Positions 36,490 to 45,242 are shown, counted from the stretch's first letter. The stretch: 64,000 nucleotides of DNA from Kitasatospora gansuensis (GCF_014203705.1 NZ_JACHJR010000001.1:5952001-6016000), one strand, 5' to 3'. Notes: generated from the letters alone by a model not told the origin. Numbers and translations are program-made.

Positions 36490-36675
36490 GTGCAACCCGA
36501 AGACCCCGCCCTGATCCCACCGATCCCCACGGACCGGCCGACCCTGCTGCGCTGCCGCCGCTGCGGTCGTCCGCTGCACGACCCGGAGTCCCGGATCCTC
36601 CGCCTCGGCCCCGGCTGCCGGGGCCCCGAGGACGCCACACACGTCCTCCCCGGCGAGCAGGACCCGCTGTTCTGA
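36490..36675 (+). CDS. Small DUF6011-like zinc-ribbon protein
   Basis: A 61-residue protein with a CRRCGRPLHDPESRILRLGP...C pattern, likely binding one zinc ion; it matches the DUF6011 type seen in actinobacteria. Start GTG 36490, 4 nt after the phosphatase stop, so probably cotranscribed. Function unknown. Confidence 0.7.
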   Translation: MQPEDPALIPPIPTDRPTLLRCRRCGRPLHDPESRILRLGPGCRGPEDATHVLPGEQDPLF

Positions 36676-36692
36676 GACTCCACCCCCGGCCG

Positions 36693-36779
36693 TCACTCCC
36701 GGCTGTACGCGGCGGCAACCAGGCCGACCACTCCGACGGTGAGCACGGTGGCGATGAGGAACTTCCAAGTCTTCGTCAT
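36693..36779 (-). CDS. Very small membrane protein (28 aa)
   Basis: ATG 36779 opens a 28-residue frame: MTKTWKFLIATVLTVGVVGL, then VAAAYSRE. It reads as a single hydrophobic helix with basic residues at the N-terminus. Coding bias is good but the frame is short and no strong ribosome site is visible, so it may be chance. Confidence 0.4.
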   Translation of the reverse strand: MTKTWKFLIATVLTVGVVGLVAAAYSRE

Positions 36780-36937
36780 GCCCTACCCAACGCCCGCCCC
36801 CACCAGGGGAAACGTCCTTTCACTCGGGCGGCCGCTCGGTTCGTGTACCGCCTGGACCGAGGGCCACGCCGTCCCGGGAAGCCACGTGCGGGGGAGCGGT
36901 CGTACCGTGGACGGGGGCCCACCGAGAGGAGGCCGTG

Positions 36938-37168
36938 ATGCCCGGTTCGATGGCGATCAGCCACACCGACGCGCTCGTGATGCTCAGCCACGCCGATGCC
37001 GAACAGCTGACGGCCGTGCTGCGGCAGATGTCCGCCCTGCTGGAGCAGCCGGGCGGGGACCGGCTGTCCGACGCGCAGGCCGAGGCGCTGTGCGAGGGGA
37101 AGCTCCGCCGGGACGAACTGGCCGAGTGGTCGCGGAAGCTCTCCGACTACCTCAAGGACCATCTCTGA
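36938..37168 (+). CDS. Small hypothetical protein (76 aa)
   Basis: Charged, helical 76-residue protein (MLSHADAEQLTAVLRQMSAL, KLRRDELAEWSRKLSDYLKD). I chose ATG 36938, 5 nt after AGGAGG; GTG 36935 would be too close. No domain recognised. It precedes the PAS/GAF/PP2C gene by 99 nt and could act with it. Confidence 0.65.
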   Translation: MPGSMAISHTDALVMLSHADAEQLTAVLRQMSALLEQPGGDRLSDAQAEALCEGKLRRDELAEWSRKLSDYLKDHL

Positions 37169-37267
37169 CGACGGCCCCCCGACACGCCGCTGCGGCTGCG
37201 GCCACGGCCGCGGCGCCGCATGATGGGCGGTGACCGCAGGCGGAGCGCGAGGAAATGAGGGCGCAGG

Positions 37268-38953
37268 GTGCTGGACGACGCCTCCTCGCGCCGGACCCAG
37301 GACCTGCTGCGGCAGCTGCTGGACGGCACCGAGGCGGGGGTGGTGGTCTTCGACCCCGAGCTCTGCTTCCGCTACGTGAACCCCACCCTGGCCCGGATGA
37401 ACGGCCTGCCCGCCGCCGAGCACTTAGGACGCCCCGTCAGCGAGGTGCTGCCCGGGCTCGACGCGCGCGAGGACACGCTGCGGCAGATCCTGGCCGACGG
37501 CATCCCCCGCGAGATCACCTCCAGCGGCCACACCCTGGCCGGCTCCGACCGGCAGCGCCGGTACTGGCACGCCGCCTACCACCGGATCGAGGAGGAGGGC
37601 CGGGTGGTCGGCCTGGTGGGCATCCTGGTGGAGGTCACGGACGCCCACGAGCAACAGCGCAACCTGGAGCGCGCGCGGGCCCGGCTGGCCGTGCTCGACC
37701 AGGCGGCCACCGTCATCGGCACCACCCTCGACATGGACACCACCTGCCAGGAACTGGCGGCCTTCCTGGCGCCCGGCCTCGCGGACGCCGCGACCGTCGA
37801 GGTCATCCCGCACGAGGCCGACCCGGGTGCCCGCCCCGTACCGCCCGGCACCCTGCGGCTGCGGCGGGCCGGGATGGCCGCCACCCCCGGGCTGCTGGAG
37901 CGGGTGCGCGGGTTCGGCGAGCCAGGCGAGTACGTCGACTACCAGCCGGGGTCGTCGATCCAGCGGTGCCTGGAGTCGGGCCGCCCGATGGTCGACAACG
38001 TCTTCACGGACGCCGAACTCAGCCGGTCCGCCCCCAACCCGGACCGGGTCGCCGCCTACCGGGCCAGCGGCCTGCACTCCGCCCTGGTGGTGCCGCTGTC
38101 CTGCCGGGACGAGCCGGTCGGCACCGTCACCCTGCTGCGGGCCGACAGTTCGCCCGCCTTCGACGCCGAGGACGTCGCCACCGCCCAGGACCTGGCCCGC
38201 CGGGCCGCGATCGCGCTCGACAACGCCCGCCGCTACACCGCCGAACACCACATCGCCCTGGAGCTCCAGCAGGCGCTGCTCGCCGCGCCGGGACGGCCGC
38301 ACCCCGGCCTGGAGATCGCCACCCGCTACCTGCCCTCGGGGGCCAGCGCGTTGGTCGGCGGGGACTGGTTCGACGCGATCGCGCTGCCGGAGGGCCGGAC
38401 GCTGCTGGTGATCGGCGACGTCATGGGCCACGGTGTGCAGGCCGCCGTCGACATGAGCCACTACAGCTCGATGCTCAAGGTGATCGCCCGTCAGCAGCCG
38501 GCCCCGCACCTGATCCTGGACGCCCTCGACGCGCTGATGACCGAGGCCGCCGCCGAACGCCCGGCGACCTGTCTGCTGGTCCTCGCCGACCCCGTCCGCG
38601 GCGAGTGCACGTACGCCAGCGCCGGTCACCTGCCGCCCGTCGTGATCGAGGCCGACGGCAGCACCCGCCTGCTCATGCTGCCCACCGGGCCGCCGCTGGG
38701 TGTCGGTCTCGGCGGACACACCTCCCTCACGGTGCCCTGCGGGCCCGGCCGCACCCTGCTGCTGTACACCGACGGCCTGATCGAACGGCGGGTCGAGGAC
38801 ATCGACGTCTCCCTGCACCGCCTCACCACCCTCCGGCCGGTCCCGGGCATGCCGCTGACGGAGATCGTCGACCACGTCCTGCACAGCCTCGGCACCCCGG
38901 GCGCCGCCGAGGACGACATCGCCGTCCTCGCAGCCCGCTTCCGGCGGGACTAG
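37268..38953 (+). CDS. PAS-GAF-PP2C (RsbU-type) phosphatase with a TTA codon
   Basis: A 561-residue soluble signalling protein: PAS (about 15-120), GAF (about 140-320; PLSCRDEPVGTVTLLRAD) and PP2C/SpoIIE (about 340-560) with VGGDWFD, IGDVMGHGVQAAVDM, YTDGLIERR and DDIAVLAARF. It should sense a small ligand and dephosphorylate an anti-sigma antagonist. Codon 53 is TTA (37424-37426), read by the bldA tRNA in Streptomyces, so expression may be tied to development. The start is GTG 37268. It overlaps the convergent kinase-like gene by 4 nt. Confidence 0.92.
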   Translation: MLDDASSRRTQDLLRQLLDGTEAGVVVFDPELCFRYVNPTLARMNGLPAAEHLGRPVSEVLPGLDAREDTLRQILADGIPREITSSGHTLAGSDRQRRYWHAAYHRIEEEGRVVGLVGILVEVTDAHEQQRNLERARARLAVLDQAATVIGTTLDMDTTCQELAAFLAPGLADAATVEVIPHEADPGARPVPPGTLRLRRAGMAATPGLLERVRGFGEPGEYVDYQPGSSIQRCLESGRPMVDNVFTDAELSRSAPNPDRVAAYRASGLHSALVVPLSCRDEPVGTVTLLRADSSPAFDAEDVATAQDLARRAAIALDNARRYTAEHHIALELQQALLAAPGRPHPGLEIATRYLPSGASALVGGDWFDAIALPEGRTLLVIGDVMGHGVQAAVDMSHYSSMLKVIARQQPAPHLILDALDALMTEAAAERPATCLLVLADPVRGECTYASAGHLPPVVIEADGSTRLLMLPTGPPLGVGLGGHTSLTVPCGPGRTLLLYTDGLIERRVEDIDVSLHRLTTLRPVPGMPLTEIVDHVLHSLGTPGAAEDDIAVLAARFRRD

Positions 38954-40866
38954 CTCTGGCCGAGGGCGAGGGCCTCGAGTGCGGCCCGGACCTGCTGGTT
39001 GGCCGGCAGGCGGAGCTCCGGCCGGGCGAGGGCCACCGTGGCGCAGCGGCGGGCGTAGTCGAGGTCGCCACGCTGGTGGGCGGCTTCGGCCAGGTAGCGG
39101 AGCACCTGAACCGAGGCCGTGCTGCTCACCGTCCTGAAGTGCCCGCGCAGCGCGGGCCACGGGGGCTCGGCCCGGACCGGCCCGCGTCGGCCCGCAGCCA
39201 CCAGGCGGACCAGTTCGACGACGTCGATGCCGGGCTGGATCCGGTCCAGCGCGGCGTCCAGCGCGTCGTACTCGGCGGCTTCCAGCAGGTCCACCACGGC
39301 GAGCAGCAGCCAGCGCAGCGCGAGCGGGCCGTCCGCCGTCCCGAGGGCCCGCATCGAGACCTTGGCCGCCATGGCGTGGTCGCCGGCGACGACGTAGTAC
39401 AGCCGCAGCGCGGCGAGTGCCGACGGGGCGTCAGGGCCGGCCGCGTAGCCGCGCCGTACGTACGGCAGGGCGCGGTCGGTCGCGCCGAGGGTCAGCCAGG
39501 CCTGGGCGAGGAGGGCGGTGTCCGCCTCGGCCGCGAACTCCCCGATCGAGTCCCAGGCTTCGGCCACGGCCCGGAGTTGCTCGAGGTCGCTGTCGGCCCC
39601 GGTCGCTTCGACGAGTTCGACCAGGGCGGTGGTCAGGAGCCGTACGAAGGTCAGCGCGACCTGCCGGGGCAGCTGACCAACTCCCGCTCCGGACGGGCCC
39701 GTTGTGCCGTCCATGGTCACGGTGATGGCGCCGTCGCCGCTGATCGGGAACGCCGGGAGGGCGGGGCGGTGGTGGAACGCCCGCCAGACGGCGGCGGGAT
39801 CGGCCGGATCGCCGAGGGCACGGGTGCCCAGCTCCGCCAGCCGGGTGAGGGCCGGGACGGTGTTGAGGCCGTACAGGCGCTCGCACTCCGGCAGCCAGGC
39901 GGCCCAGCCGAACGAGGCGCGGACCGAGTGGACCCGGCTGCCGGTGCTGGTCCACGGGTCGGCGAAGGGCGGCATCGAGGCGAGCGGGTACCAGGCGGTG
40001 GCGGTCGGAGCTCCCAGCAGAGGCCGCCGGTGGTCGCCGAACCCGATCTGCCGGGCATACGTGTCGATGAGCTGCACGGCGGTCGGACGGTCCGTCGGTT
40101 CGGCCGAGGTCGCCCGTTCGGCCAGCTCGGTCAGCCAGCGCCAATCGGCGGGCAGCGGGCCGGTGTTGGCGAGGCTGTCCCGGAGGGTGGTGCCCCAGGC
40201 CCAGATGTCCATCGCCGGGTCGGGCGGGGCTCCCGCCTGCTGCTCGGGTGCGGCGTACTCCGGGGTCATCCGCCAGTACGTCGGCCCGCCCACCCGGGCC
40301 GGTGACTCCAGATCCGACAGCCAGGTGTGCCACCTGGCCGGCTCTCCGGTCAGCCCGTCGTCGCCGTGGTGGAAGAGCAGGTTCTCCGGTTTGACGTCGC
40401 CGTGGATCAGGCCCTGCCGGTGCAGTCGTTGCAGCGAGGCGGCCAACGCCAGGCCGTGGTAGGCGAGTTCCGCCACGTCGAGCTGACCCGCCGTCAGTCG
40501 GTCCCGCAGGCTGCCGCCCTGGCAGTAGGGCATGCAGAGGTAGGTCACCGGCCCGCCCGAAATCAGGCTCAGCGTCTCCTCCAGCGGGACGACGCCGCCG
40601 AAGCCGAAGCGCATCATCCGCAGCGCCTCACTCTCCCGGGTCGCCAGCGACCCCGGGCTCACCGGCCGGTCCGGCGCGAAGCCTTTGAGCGCCAGGAGTT
40701 CACCGTCGGGCCGACGTCCCACCAGGACCGTCGCGTGCGGGCCGTCGAGCTGCCGGACGATCTCGTAGTGGGCGACGGTGCCGTGTGCCCTGGCCCGCTT
40801 CAACGCGGCTGCGGCGCGCAGCGCGTCCGCGAAGTACGGGTCGGCGTACGGGTCGGCGAGGCTCAC
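38950..40866 (-). CDS. Protein kinase-like protein with C-terminal helical repeats
   Basis: A 638-residue cytosolic protein. Residues 20-290 form a kinase domain: ATP-binding lysine in ELLALKGF, catalytic loop LIHGDVKPENLLF (HGD instead of HRD) and SDLES in place of DFG, so metal and catalytic Asp residues remain but the motifs are divergent. Residues 300-638 are helical with TPR-like repeats (LLAQAWLTLGATDRALPYVR, LAEAAHQRGDLDYARRCATV). GTG 40866 overlaps the TGA of the upstream gene (GTGA). It may phosphorylate a partner brought in by the RHIM-like protein. Activity is uncertain. Confidence 0.85.
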   Translation of the reverse strand: MSLADPYADPYFADALRAAAALKRARAHGTVAHYEIVRQLDGPHATVLVGRRPDGELLALKGFAPDRPVSPGSLATRESEALRMMRFGFGGVVPLEETLSLISGGPVTYLCMPYCQGGSLRDRLTAGQLDVAELAYHGLALAASLQRLHRQGLIHGDVKPENLLFHHGDDGLTGEPARWHTWLSDLESPARVGGPTYWRMTPEYAAPEQQAGAPPDPAMDIWAWGTTLRDSLANTGPLPADWRWLTELAERATSAEPTDRPTAVQLIDTYARQIGFGDHRRPLLGAPTATAWYPLASMPPFADPWTSTGSRVHSVRASFGWAAWLPECERLYGLNTVPALTRLAELGTRALGDPADPAAVWRAFHHRPALPAFPISGDGAITVTMDGTTGPSGAGVGQLPRQVALTFVRLLTTALVELVEATGADSDLEQLRAVAEAWDSIGEFAAEADTALLAQAWLTLGATDRALPYVRRGYAAGPDAPSALAALRLYYVVAGDHAMAAKVSMRALGTADGPLALRWLLLAVVDLLEAAEYDALDAALDRIQPGIDVVELVRLVAAGRRGPVRAEPPWPALRGHFRTVSSTASVQVLRYLAEAAHQRGDLDYARRCATVALARPELRLPANQQVRAALEALALGQS

Positions 40867-41555
40867 CGGGCCGCACCGCCGTCGAGCTGCAGGACCGCGT
40901 AGGCCCGGCACACCTCGGACCAGCCGCGGCGGTGGAAATCCAGCGTCCCCTGCACCAATGTGCCCAGCTCCTGGCCGAGTTCACCGTCCAGCGCCCGGTA
41001 GAGCTGGTCGAGTACGGCCGTCCCCGAGGTGCGCCACCGGCCGGTCGCCTCGTCGTCCTGCAGCTCACCGGTCGGGAAGTACCCGAGCACCGCCTCGACG
41101 AACACCCGCTCCGGCGCCGCGACAGCCGCTCCCCGAAGCGCCTCCGCCGTCGCGTGCACCCGTACCCGTACCGGCTCGTACGCCAGCCGGAGCTGCCGCA
41201 ACTGCCCGGCCACCGCCCGTACTTGATCGTCGAAGCCCGGCGACCCCTGCTCCCAGGAGGACGGTGTCCGCTCGAGAATGGACTCGAACATCACCAGGTA
41301 GTCGCCGTGCACCGCCTCCAGATCCGTCAGCAGCTGCTCCAGCATCCGCCGCCGGACCCCGTCCGCCGAGGAGGTGAGCGCACTGTGCAGCAGCGCTGCC
41401 ACGTCCGCCGTCGACTGCGCCGCCGCGGTGGCGTTCAGATGGAGGTGCACATCGCCATGTACCTCACCGGCCTGGACGGTTGACCCCAGCACCACCGCAC
41501 CGGAGAGCGAGTTCCGCACCTCCAGCCGTCCACCGGGCACATCCCCGATACCCAT
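40863..41555 (-). CDS. Helical protein with RHIM/amyloid-like N-terminal motif
   Basis: A 230-residue cytosolic protein. Residues about 15-37 read NSLSGAVVLGSTVQAG then EVHGDVHLHL, a G/V/Q-rich strand motif with a VQAG core. Such motifs resemble RHIM and bacterial amyloid signalling sequences (BASS) found in NLR-like and cell-death proteins; that is inference. The remaining 190 residues are predicted helical with no known domain. ATG 41555 follows GGGGACGGG. It overlaps the kinase-like gene by GTGA, so they form a coupled pair downstream of cydAB (105-nt gap). Confidence 0.7.
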   Translation of the reverse strand: MGIGDVPGGRLEVRNSLSGAVVLGSTVQAGEVHGDVHLHLNATAAAQSTADVAALLHSALTSSADGVRRRMLEQLLTDLEAVHGDYLVMFESILERTPSSWEQGSPGFDDQVRAVAGQLRQLRLAYEPVRVRVHATAEALRGAAVAAPERVFVEAVLGYFPTGELQDDEATGRWRTSGTAVLDQLYRALDGELGQELGTLVQGTLDFHRRGWSEVCRAYAVLQLDGGAAR

Positions 41556-41660
41556 CCCGTCCCCACCTTCGCCGCGCCTGACGCCACGTCCGGTATCCGA
41601 TGTTAGGTGACGGGTCAACTCCGGTGCGCCCGGCGGTGCTTGGCCTTGCGGACCGGTGGC

Positions 41661-42641
41661 TCAGCCGACCCGGCGGCGGAAGACCCAGTAGGTCCAGGTC
41701 TGGTAGCCCAGCACGACCGGGGTCATGAAGCCGGCCACCCAGGTCAGGATCGTCAGGGTGTAGGGCCCGGCGGCCGAGTCGGCGACGGTCAGGCTGAGGG
41801 CGGGGTCGGTGGAGGAGGGCATGACGTCGGGGAACAGGGCGAGGAAGAGCGTGGCCACCGTGGCGGCGACGGCCAGTGCGGACACGGCGAAGGCGCGACC
41901 GTCGCGGCGTGTGGTGCCCGGCGCCGCGGTCGCGGCCAGGGCCAGGACGGCGGTGGCGGACACCAGGCAGCCGCTCGCCGAACCGCCGTCGTGGAGTTGG
42001 GTCCAGAGCAGGAAGGCGCCGACGAGTGCGGTGGTGAGGGCGGCGAGCGGACGTACCCGGGCCCGGGCCCGGTCGCGGACGACTCCGGTCGTCTTCAGTG
42101 CGGCGAACAGCGCGCCGTGCAGGGTGAAGAGGCTCAGGGTGGCCAGAGCGCCGAGCAGGGCGTAGGGCTGGAGGAGGCCGAGGAGGCTGCCGGTGACGTT
42201 CTTGTCCGGGCCGATCGGTACGCCGTGGACCATGTCGGCGAAGATCAGGCCCCACAGGGCGGGGCAGCACAGCGACGTCCAGAAGACGCAGCGATCGCAG
42301 GTGCGCTTCCACCGTTCGTCCTCGCGCTTGTGCCGGTACTCGAGGGCGACGCCGCGGATGATGAGGCAGCAGAGGACGGCGAGGATCGGCAGGTAGAAGC
42401 CGCTGCAGAGGGTGGCGTACCAGTCTGGGAAGGCGGCGAAGGTCGCGCCGACGGCGGTCAGCATCCACACCTCGTTGCCGTCCCAGACCGGGCCGATGGT
42501 GGCGAGGAGTACGCCGCGCTCCCGGGTGTCGCGGGCGAGCAGTCCGGTGAGGACGCCGACGCCGAAGTCGAAGCCTTCGAGGAAGAAGTAGCCGGTCCAC
42601 AGGAAGGCGATCAGCACGAACCAGAGGTCGGGGAGCTGCAT
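41661..42641 (-). CDS. cydB: Cytochrome bd oxidase subunit II
   Basis: A 326-residue polytopic membrane protein, second subunit of the cytochrome bd quinol oxidase, which reduces oxygen at low tension without pumping protons. Family motifs are clear: WTGYFFLEGFDFGVGVL, GPVWDGNEVW, FYLPILAVLCCLIIRGVALE. It starts 22 nt after cydA. The usual cydCD assembly transporter genes are not next to it. The two-gene RHIM-like/kinase operon follows on the same strand. Confidence 0.95.
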   Translation of the reverse strand: MQLPDLWFVLIAFLWTGYFFLEGFDFGVGVLTGLLARDTRERGVLLATIGPVWDGNEVWMLTAVGATFAAFPDWYATLCSGFYLPILAVLCCLIIRGVALEYRHKREDERWKRTCDRCVFWTSLCCPALWGLIFADMVHGVPIGPDKNVTGSLLGLLQPYALLGALATLSLFTLHGALFAALKTTGVVRDRARARVRPLAALTTALVGAFLLWTQLHDGGSASGCLVSATAVLALAATAAPGTTRRDGRAFAVSALAVAATVATLFLALFPDVMPSSTDPALSLTVADSAAGPYTLTILTWVAGFMTPVVLGYQTWTYWVFRRRVG

Positions 42642-42663
42642 GGTGGTTGTCCCGAGGTGGAGG

Positions 42664-44169
42664 TCAGTAGGTGAGGGCGGGTGGGCGCTCGGCGGAGGCT
42701 GGTGATGTCTCCTCGGTCGGTGGACCGGCCTTGGCGAACCGGGTCAGCAACCTGACCTCGACGACGGCGAGGGTGGCGTAGAGCAGGGTGAAGACGGTGA
42801 GGGAGACGGCGGCCGTGGTGGTGGAGACGCCGGGGGAGACCGCGTCCCTGGTCCGCAACAGACCGTAGACGGCCCAGGGTTGACGGCCCATCTCGGTGAA
42901 GATCCAGCCGAAGGAGTTGGCGACCAACGGGAAACCCATGGTCAGGATCGCGATCCGCCAGGACCAGGTGGTGAGCAGCGGCCCGAGTTCGCGGTTCCGG
43001 GTGAGCAGCAGGCGGGGGACTTCGTCCTCGCGGGTGCGCAGCTGTGGGGCGACCCAGCGCCTGCGCCGGGTGAGCCACAGGCCGGCCGCGCCGGCGGCGA
43101 AGGAGGTCATCCCGAAGCCGATCATGAGCCGGAAGCCCCAGAAGGTCATGAAGATGTTCGGGACGTAGTCCTCCGGCCGCCCGCCGTACGCGGCGGCTTC
43201 GGCGGCGGCGGTGTCGTTGATGCCGGGCACCGCGTCGGTGAGGTTGTGGTGCGCCAGGAAGGAGAGGACGCCGGGGACCTCGACCGCGACGGAGTTGCGG
43301 CCCTCGCCCACGTCGCCGACCGCGAACACGGAGAACGGCGCGGGTGCCTGGGTGTCCCAGAGCGCCTCGGCCGCGGCCATCTTCATCGGCTGCTGCTCGA
43401 ACATGACCTGCCCGAGGCGGTCGCCGCTCACGGCGGTGGCCAGGCCCGCGGCCACCGCCAGGGAGAGGCCGAGACGGAGCGAGGTGCGCATCGTGGCGGT
43501 CTTCCGGGGGTTGGCTTCTTCGGCGCGCTTGCCCTTCCACAGGTGGAAGGCGGAGATGCCGACCATGAAGGCGGCCCCGGTCAGGAACGAGGCGGACAGC
43601 GTGTGCCCGGCCTGGACGAGGGTGGTGTGCTGGGTCAACACCTCGACGAAGTCGGTGAGTCGGGCCCGTCCGGTGGCCCGGTCGATCGAGTAGCCGACCG
43701 GGTGCTGCATCCAGGAGTTGGCGGCCAGGATGAAGTACGAGGACAGCACGGTGCCGATCGAGACCAGCCACATGCAGGCGCAGTGGACCTTCCTCGGCAG
43801 CCGGTCCCAGCCGAAGATCCACAGACCGATGAAGGTGGACTCCAGGAAGAAGGCGACCAGCGCCTCCATCGCCAGCGGCGCGCCGAAGACGTCGCCGACG
43901 AAGCGGGAGTAGTCGGACCAGTTCATCCCGAACTGGAACTCCTGCACGATGCCCGTGACGACACCGAGCGCGATGTTGATCAGGAAGAGCTTGCCCCAGA
44001 ACTTGGTGGCATGCAGGTACTTCTCCTTGCCGGTCCGCACCCAGGCCGTCTCCAGGCCCGCCACCAGGGCCGCCAGACTGATCGTCAGCGGCACGAAGAG
44101 GAAGTGGTAGACGGTGGTGACGCCGAACTGCCAGCGCGCGATGGTCTCCGGTGCCAGTGCCAGGTTCAC
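42664..44169 (-). CDS. cydA: Cytochrome bd oxidase subunit I
   Basis: A 501-residue membrane protein, the heme-bearing subunit of cytochrome bd. Heme ligand regions are present: YHFLFVPLTIS (His for b595), SWMQHPVGY (His for b558) and FWGFRLMIGFGM (Met for b558). The quinol-binding Q-loop region lies between helices VI and VII. The start is GTG 44169. A 42-bp element beginning 57 nt upstream (44227-44268) is repeated before the dsbB-like operon, which points to a shared LysR control. Confidence 0.95.
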   Translation of the reverse strand: MNLALAPETIARWQFGVTTVYHFLFVPLTISLAALVAGLETAWVRTGKEKYLHATKFWGKLFLINIALGVVTGIVQEFQFGMNWSDYSRFVGDVFGAPLAMEALVAFFLESTFIGLWIFGWDRLPRKVHCACMWLVSIGTVLSSYFILAANSWMQHPVGYSIDRATGRARLTDFVEVLTQHTTLVQAGHTLSASFLTGAAFMVGISAFHLWKGKRAEEANPRKTATMRTSLRLGLSLAVAAGLATAVSGDRLGQVMFEQQPMKMAAAEALWDTQAPAPFSVFAVGDVGEGRNSVAVEVPGVLSFLAHHNLTDAVPGINDTAAAEAAAYGGRPEDYVPNIFMTFWGFRLMIGFGMTSFAAGAAGLWLTRRRRWVAPQLRTREDEVPRLLLTRNRELGPLLTTWSWRIAILTMGFPLVANSFGWIFTEMGRQPWAVYGLLRTRDAVSPGVSTTTAAVSLTVFTLLYATLAVVEVRLLTRFAKAGPPTEETSPASAERPPALTY

Positions 44170-44226
44170 GACGCGGCCCTCGGTACGGTGTTCATGCCCT
44201 CACCCTCGGCCGCGTCAGCGCCCTGC

Positions 44227-44268
44227 GGTAGCGGCAACGGATCGATGCGTCCATAGACTGGTTCTATG
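44227..44268 (-). promoter_or_regulatory. Control element, copy 1 (upstream of cydA, overlapping lysR start)
   Basis: A 42-bp element matching 45201-45242 in 39 of 42 positions but inverted, so each copy faces its own target operon. It contains CATAG-N7-CTATG, a T-N11-A LysR-type dyad, at 44252-44268; the last three bases are the ATG of lysR itself. It ends 57 nt before the cydA start codon. Confidence 0.85.
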
Positions 44269-45183
44269 CACCTCTCGCCGCGTGTCCCGGACCTTCCCGC
44301 CCTTGAGCTGCTGCTCAGCGTCATCGAACTGGGCAGTCTCGGGCGAGCGGCCGAGTCGCACGGCATCAGCCAGCCCTCGGCCAGCTCCCGGATCCGCTAT
44401 CTGGAGAAGCTGGTCGGCGTGCCCGTACTGGAGCGGTCCACCCGGGGCTCCCGGGCCACCCCGGCCGGTGCGCTGATCGCAGAGTGGGCCCGGACGGTGC
44501 TCGACGCGGCGCACCAGCTGGACGCCGGCATCTCCGCCCTGCGCGAGGAGCGCAACTCCCACCTGCGGCTGGCGGCCAGTCAGACCGTCGCCGAGTACCT
44601 GGTCCCCAAGTGGCTGATCGGGCTGCGGACGCACAACCCGACCACCAGCGTCGCCCTCGAGTCCGGCAACTCGGCCGACGTCGCCAGGGCCGTCCTGGAC
44701 GGCCGTGCCGAGATCGGTTTCATCGAGAGCCCGCGCGCGCCCAAGGGGCTGGAGAGCCGTCCGGTGGCCAGGGACCACCTGGTCGTGGTGGTGGCCCCCG
44801 ACCACGCCTGGGCCCGGCGGAAGGCCATCACCCTCGACGAGCTCACCGCGACACCGCTGATCCAGCGGGAGACCGGCTCCGGCACCCGGACCGCCTTCGA
44901 ACTCGCGGTGGCCGCGCACCTGCCGGACTGGCGCCCGTCCGCCCTGCTGGAACTCTCCTCCACCACCGCCATCAAGACCGCCGTGGCCGGCGGTGGCGGC
45001 CCCGCCGTGCTCAGCTCGCTCGCCGTCGCCGACGAACTGGCGGCCGGCACCCTGCGCTCACCCGCGGTGACCGACCTCGATCTCGGGCGCACCCTGCGCG
45101 CCGTCTGGCCCACCGGCCGGCGCCCGACCGGCCCGGCCCGCGACCTGTACGCCATCGCCCACCGGTCACTCACCGCCGCCTGA
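44266..45183 (+). CDS. LysR-family transcriptional regulator
   Basis: A 305-residue regulator with an N-terminal HTH (LPALELLLSVIELGSLGRAA, ISQPSASSRIRYLEKLVGVP) and a periplasmic-binding-like effector domain (about 95-300). Its ligand is unknown; the neighbours (cydAB, DsbB-like pair) suggest a redox or respiratory signal. Its ATG lies inside one 42-bp element, and the second copy is just after its stop, so it probably controls both flanking operons and itself. The ATG 44266 is the only good start. Confidence 0.9.
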   Translation: MHLSPRVPDLPALELLLSVIELGSLGRAAESHGISQPSASSRIRYLEKLVGVPVLERSTRGSRATPAGALIAEWARTVLDAAHQLDAGISALREERNSHLRLAASQTVAEYLVPKWLIGLRTHNPTTSVALESGNSADVARAVLDGRAEIGFIESPRAPKGLESRPVARDHLVVVVAPDHAWARRKAITLDELTATPLIQRETGSGTRTAFELAVAAHLPDWRPSALLELSSTTAIKTAVAGGGGPAVLSSLAVADELAAGTLRSPAVTDLDLGRTLRAVWPTGRRPTGPARDLYAIAHRSLTAA

Positions 45184-45200
45184 CCCCGCTTCAGGGTCGT

Positions 45201-45242
45201 CATAGAACCGGGCTATGGACGCATTGATCCGTTGCCGCTACC
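45201..45242 (+). promoter_or_regulatory. Control element, copy 2 (upstream of the DUF5993/DsbB-like operon)
   Basis: The inverted partner of 44227-44268. CATAGAACCGGGCTATG at 45201-45217 is the T-N11-A dyad; GGACGCAT and GATCCGTTGCCGCTACC follow and are conserved. It ends 58 nt before the start codon of the small membrane protein gene, the same distance as copy 1 from cydA. Confidence 0.85.
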
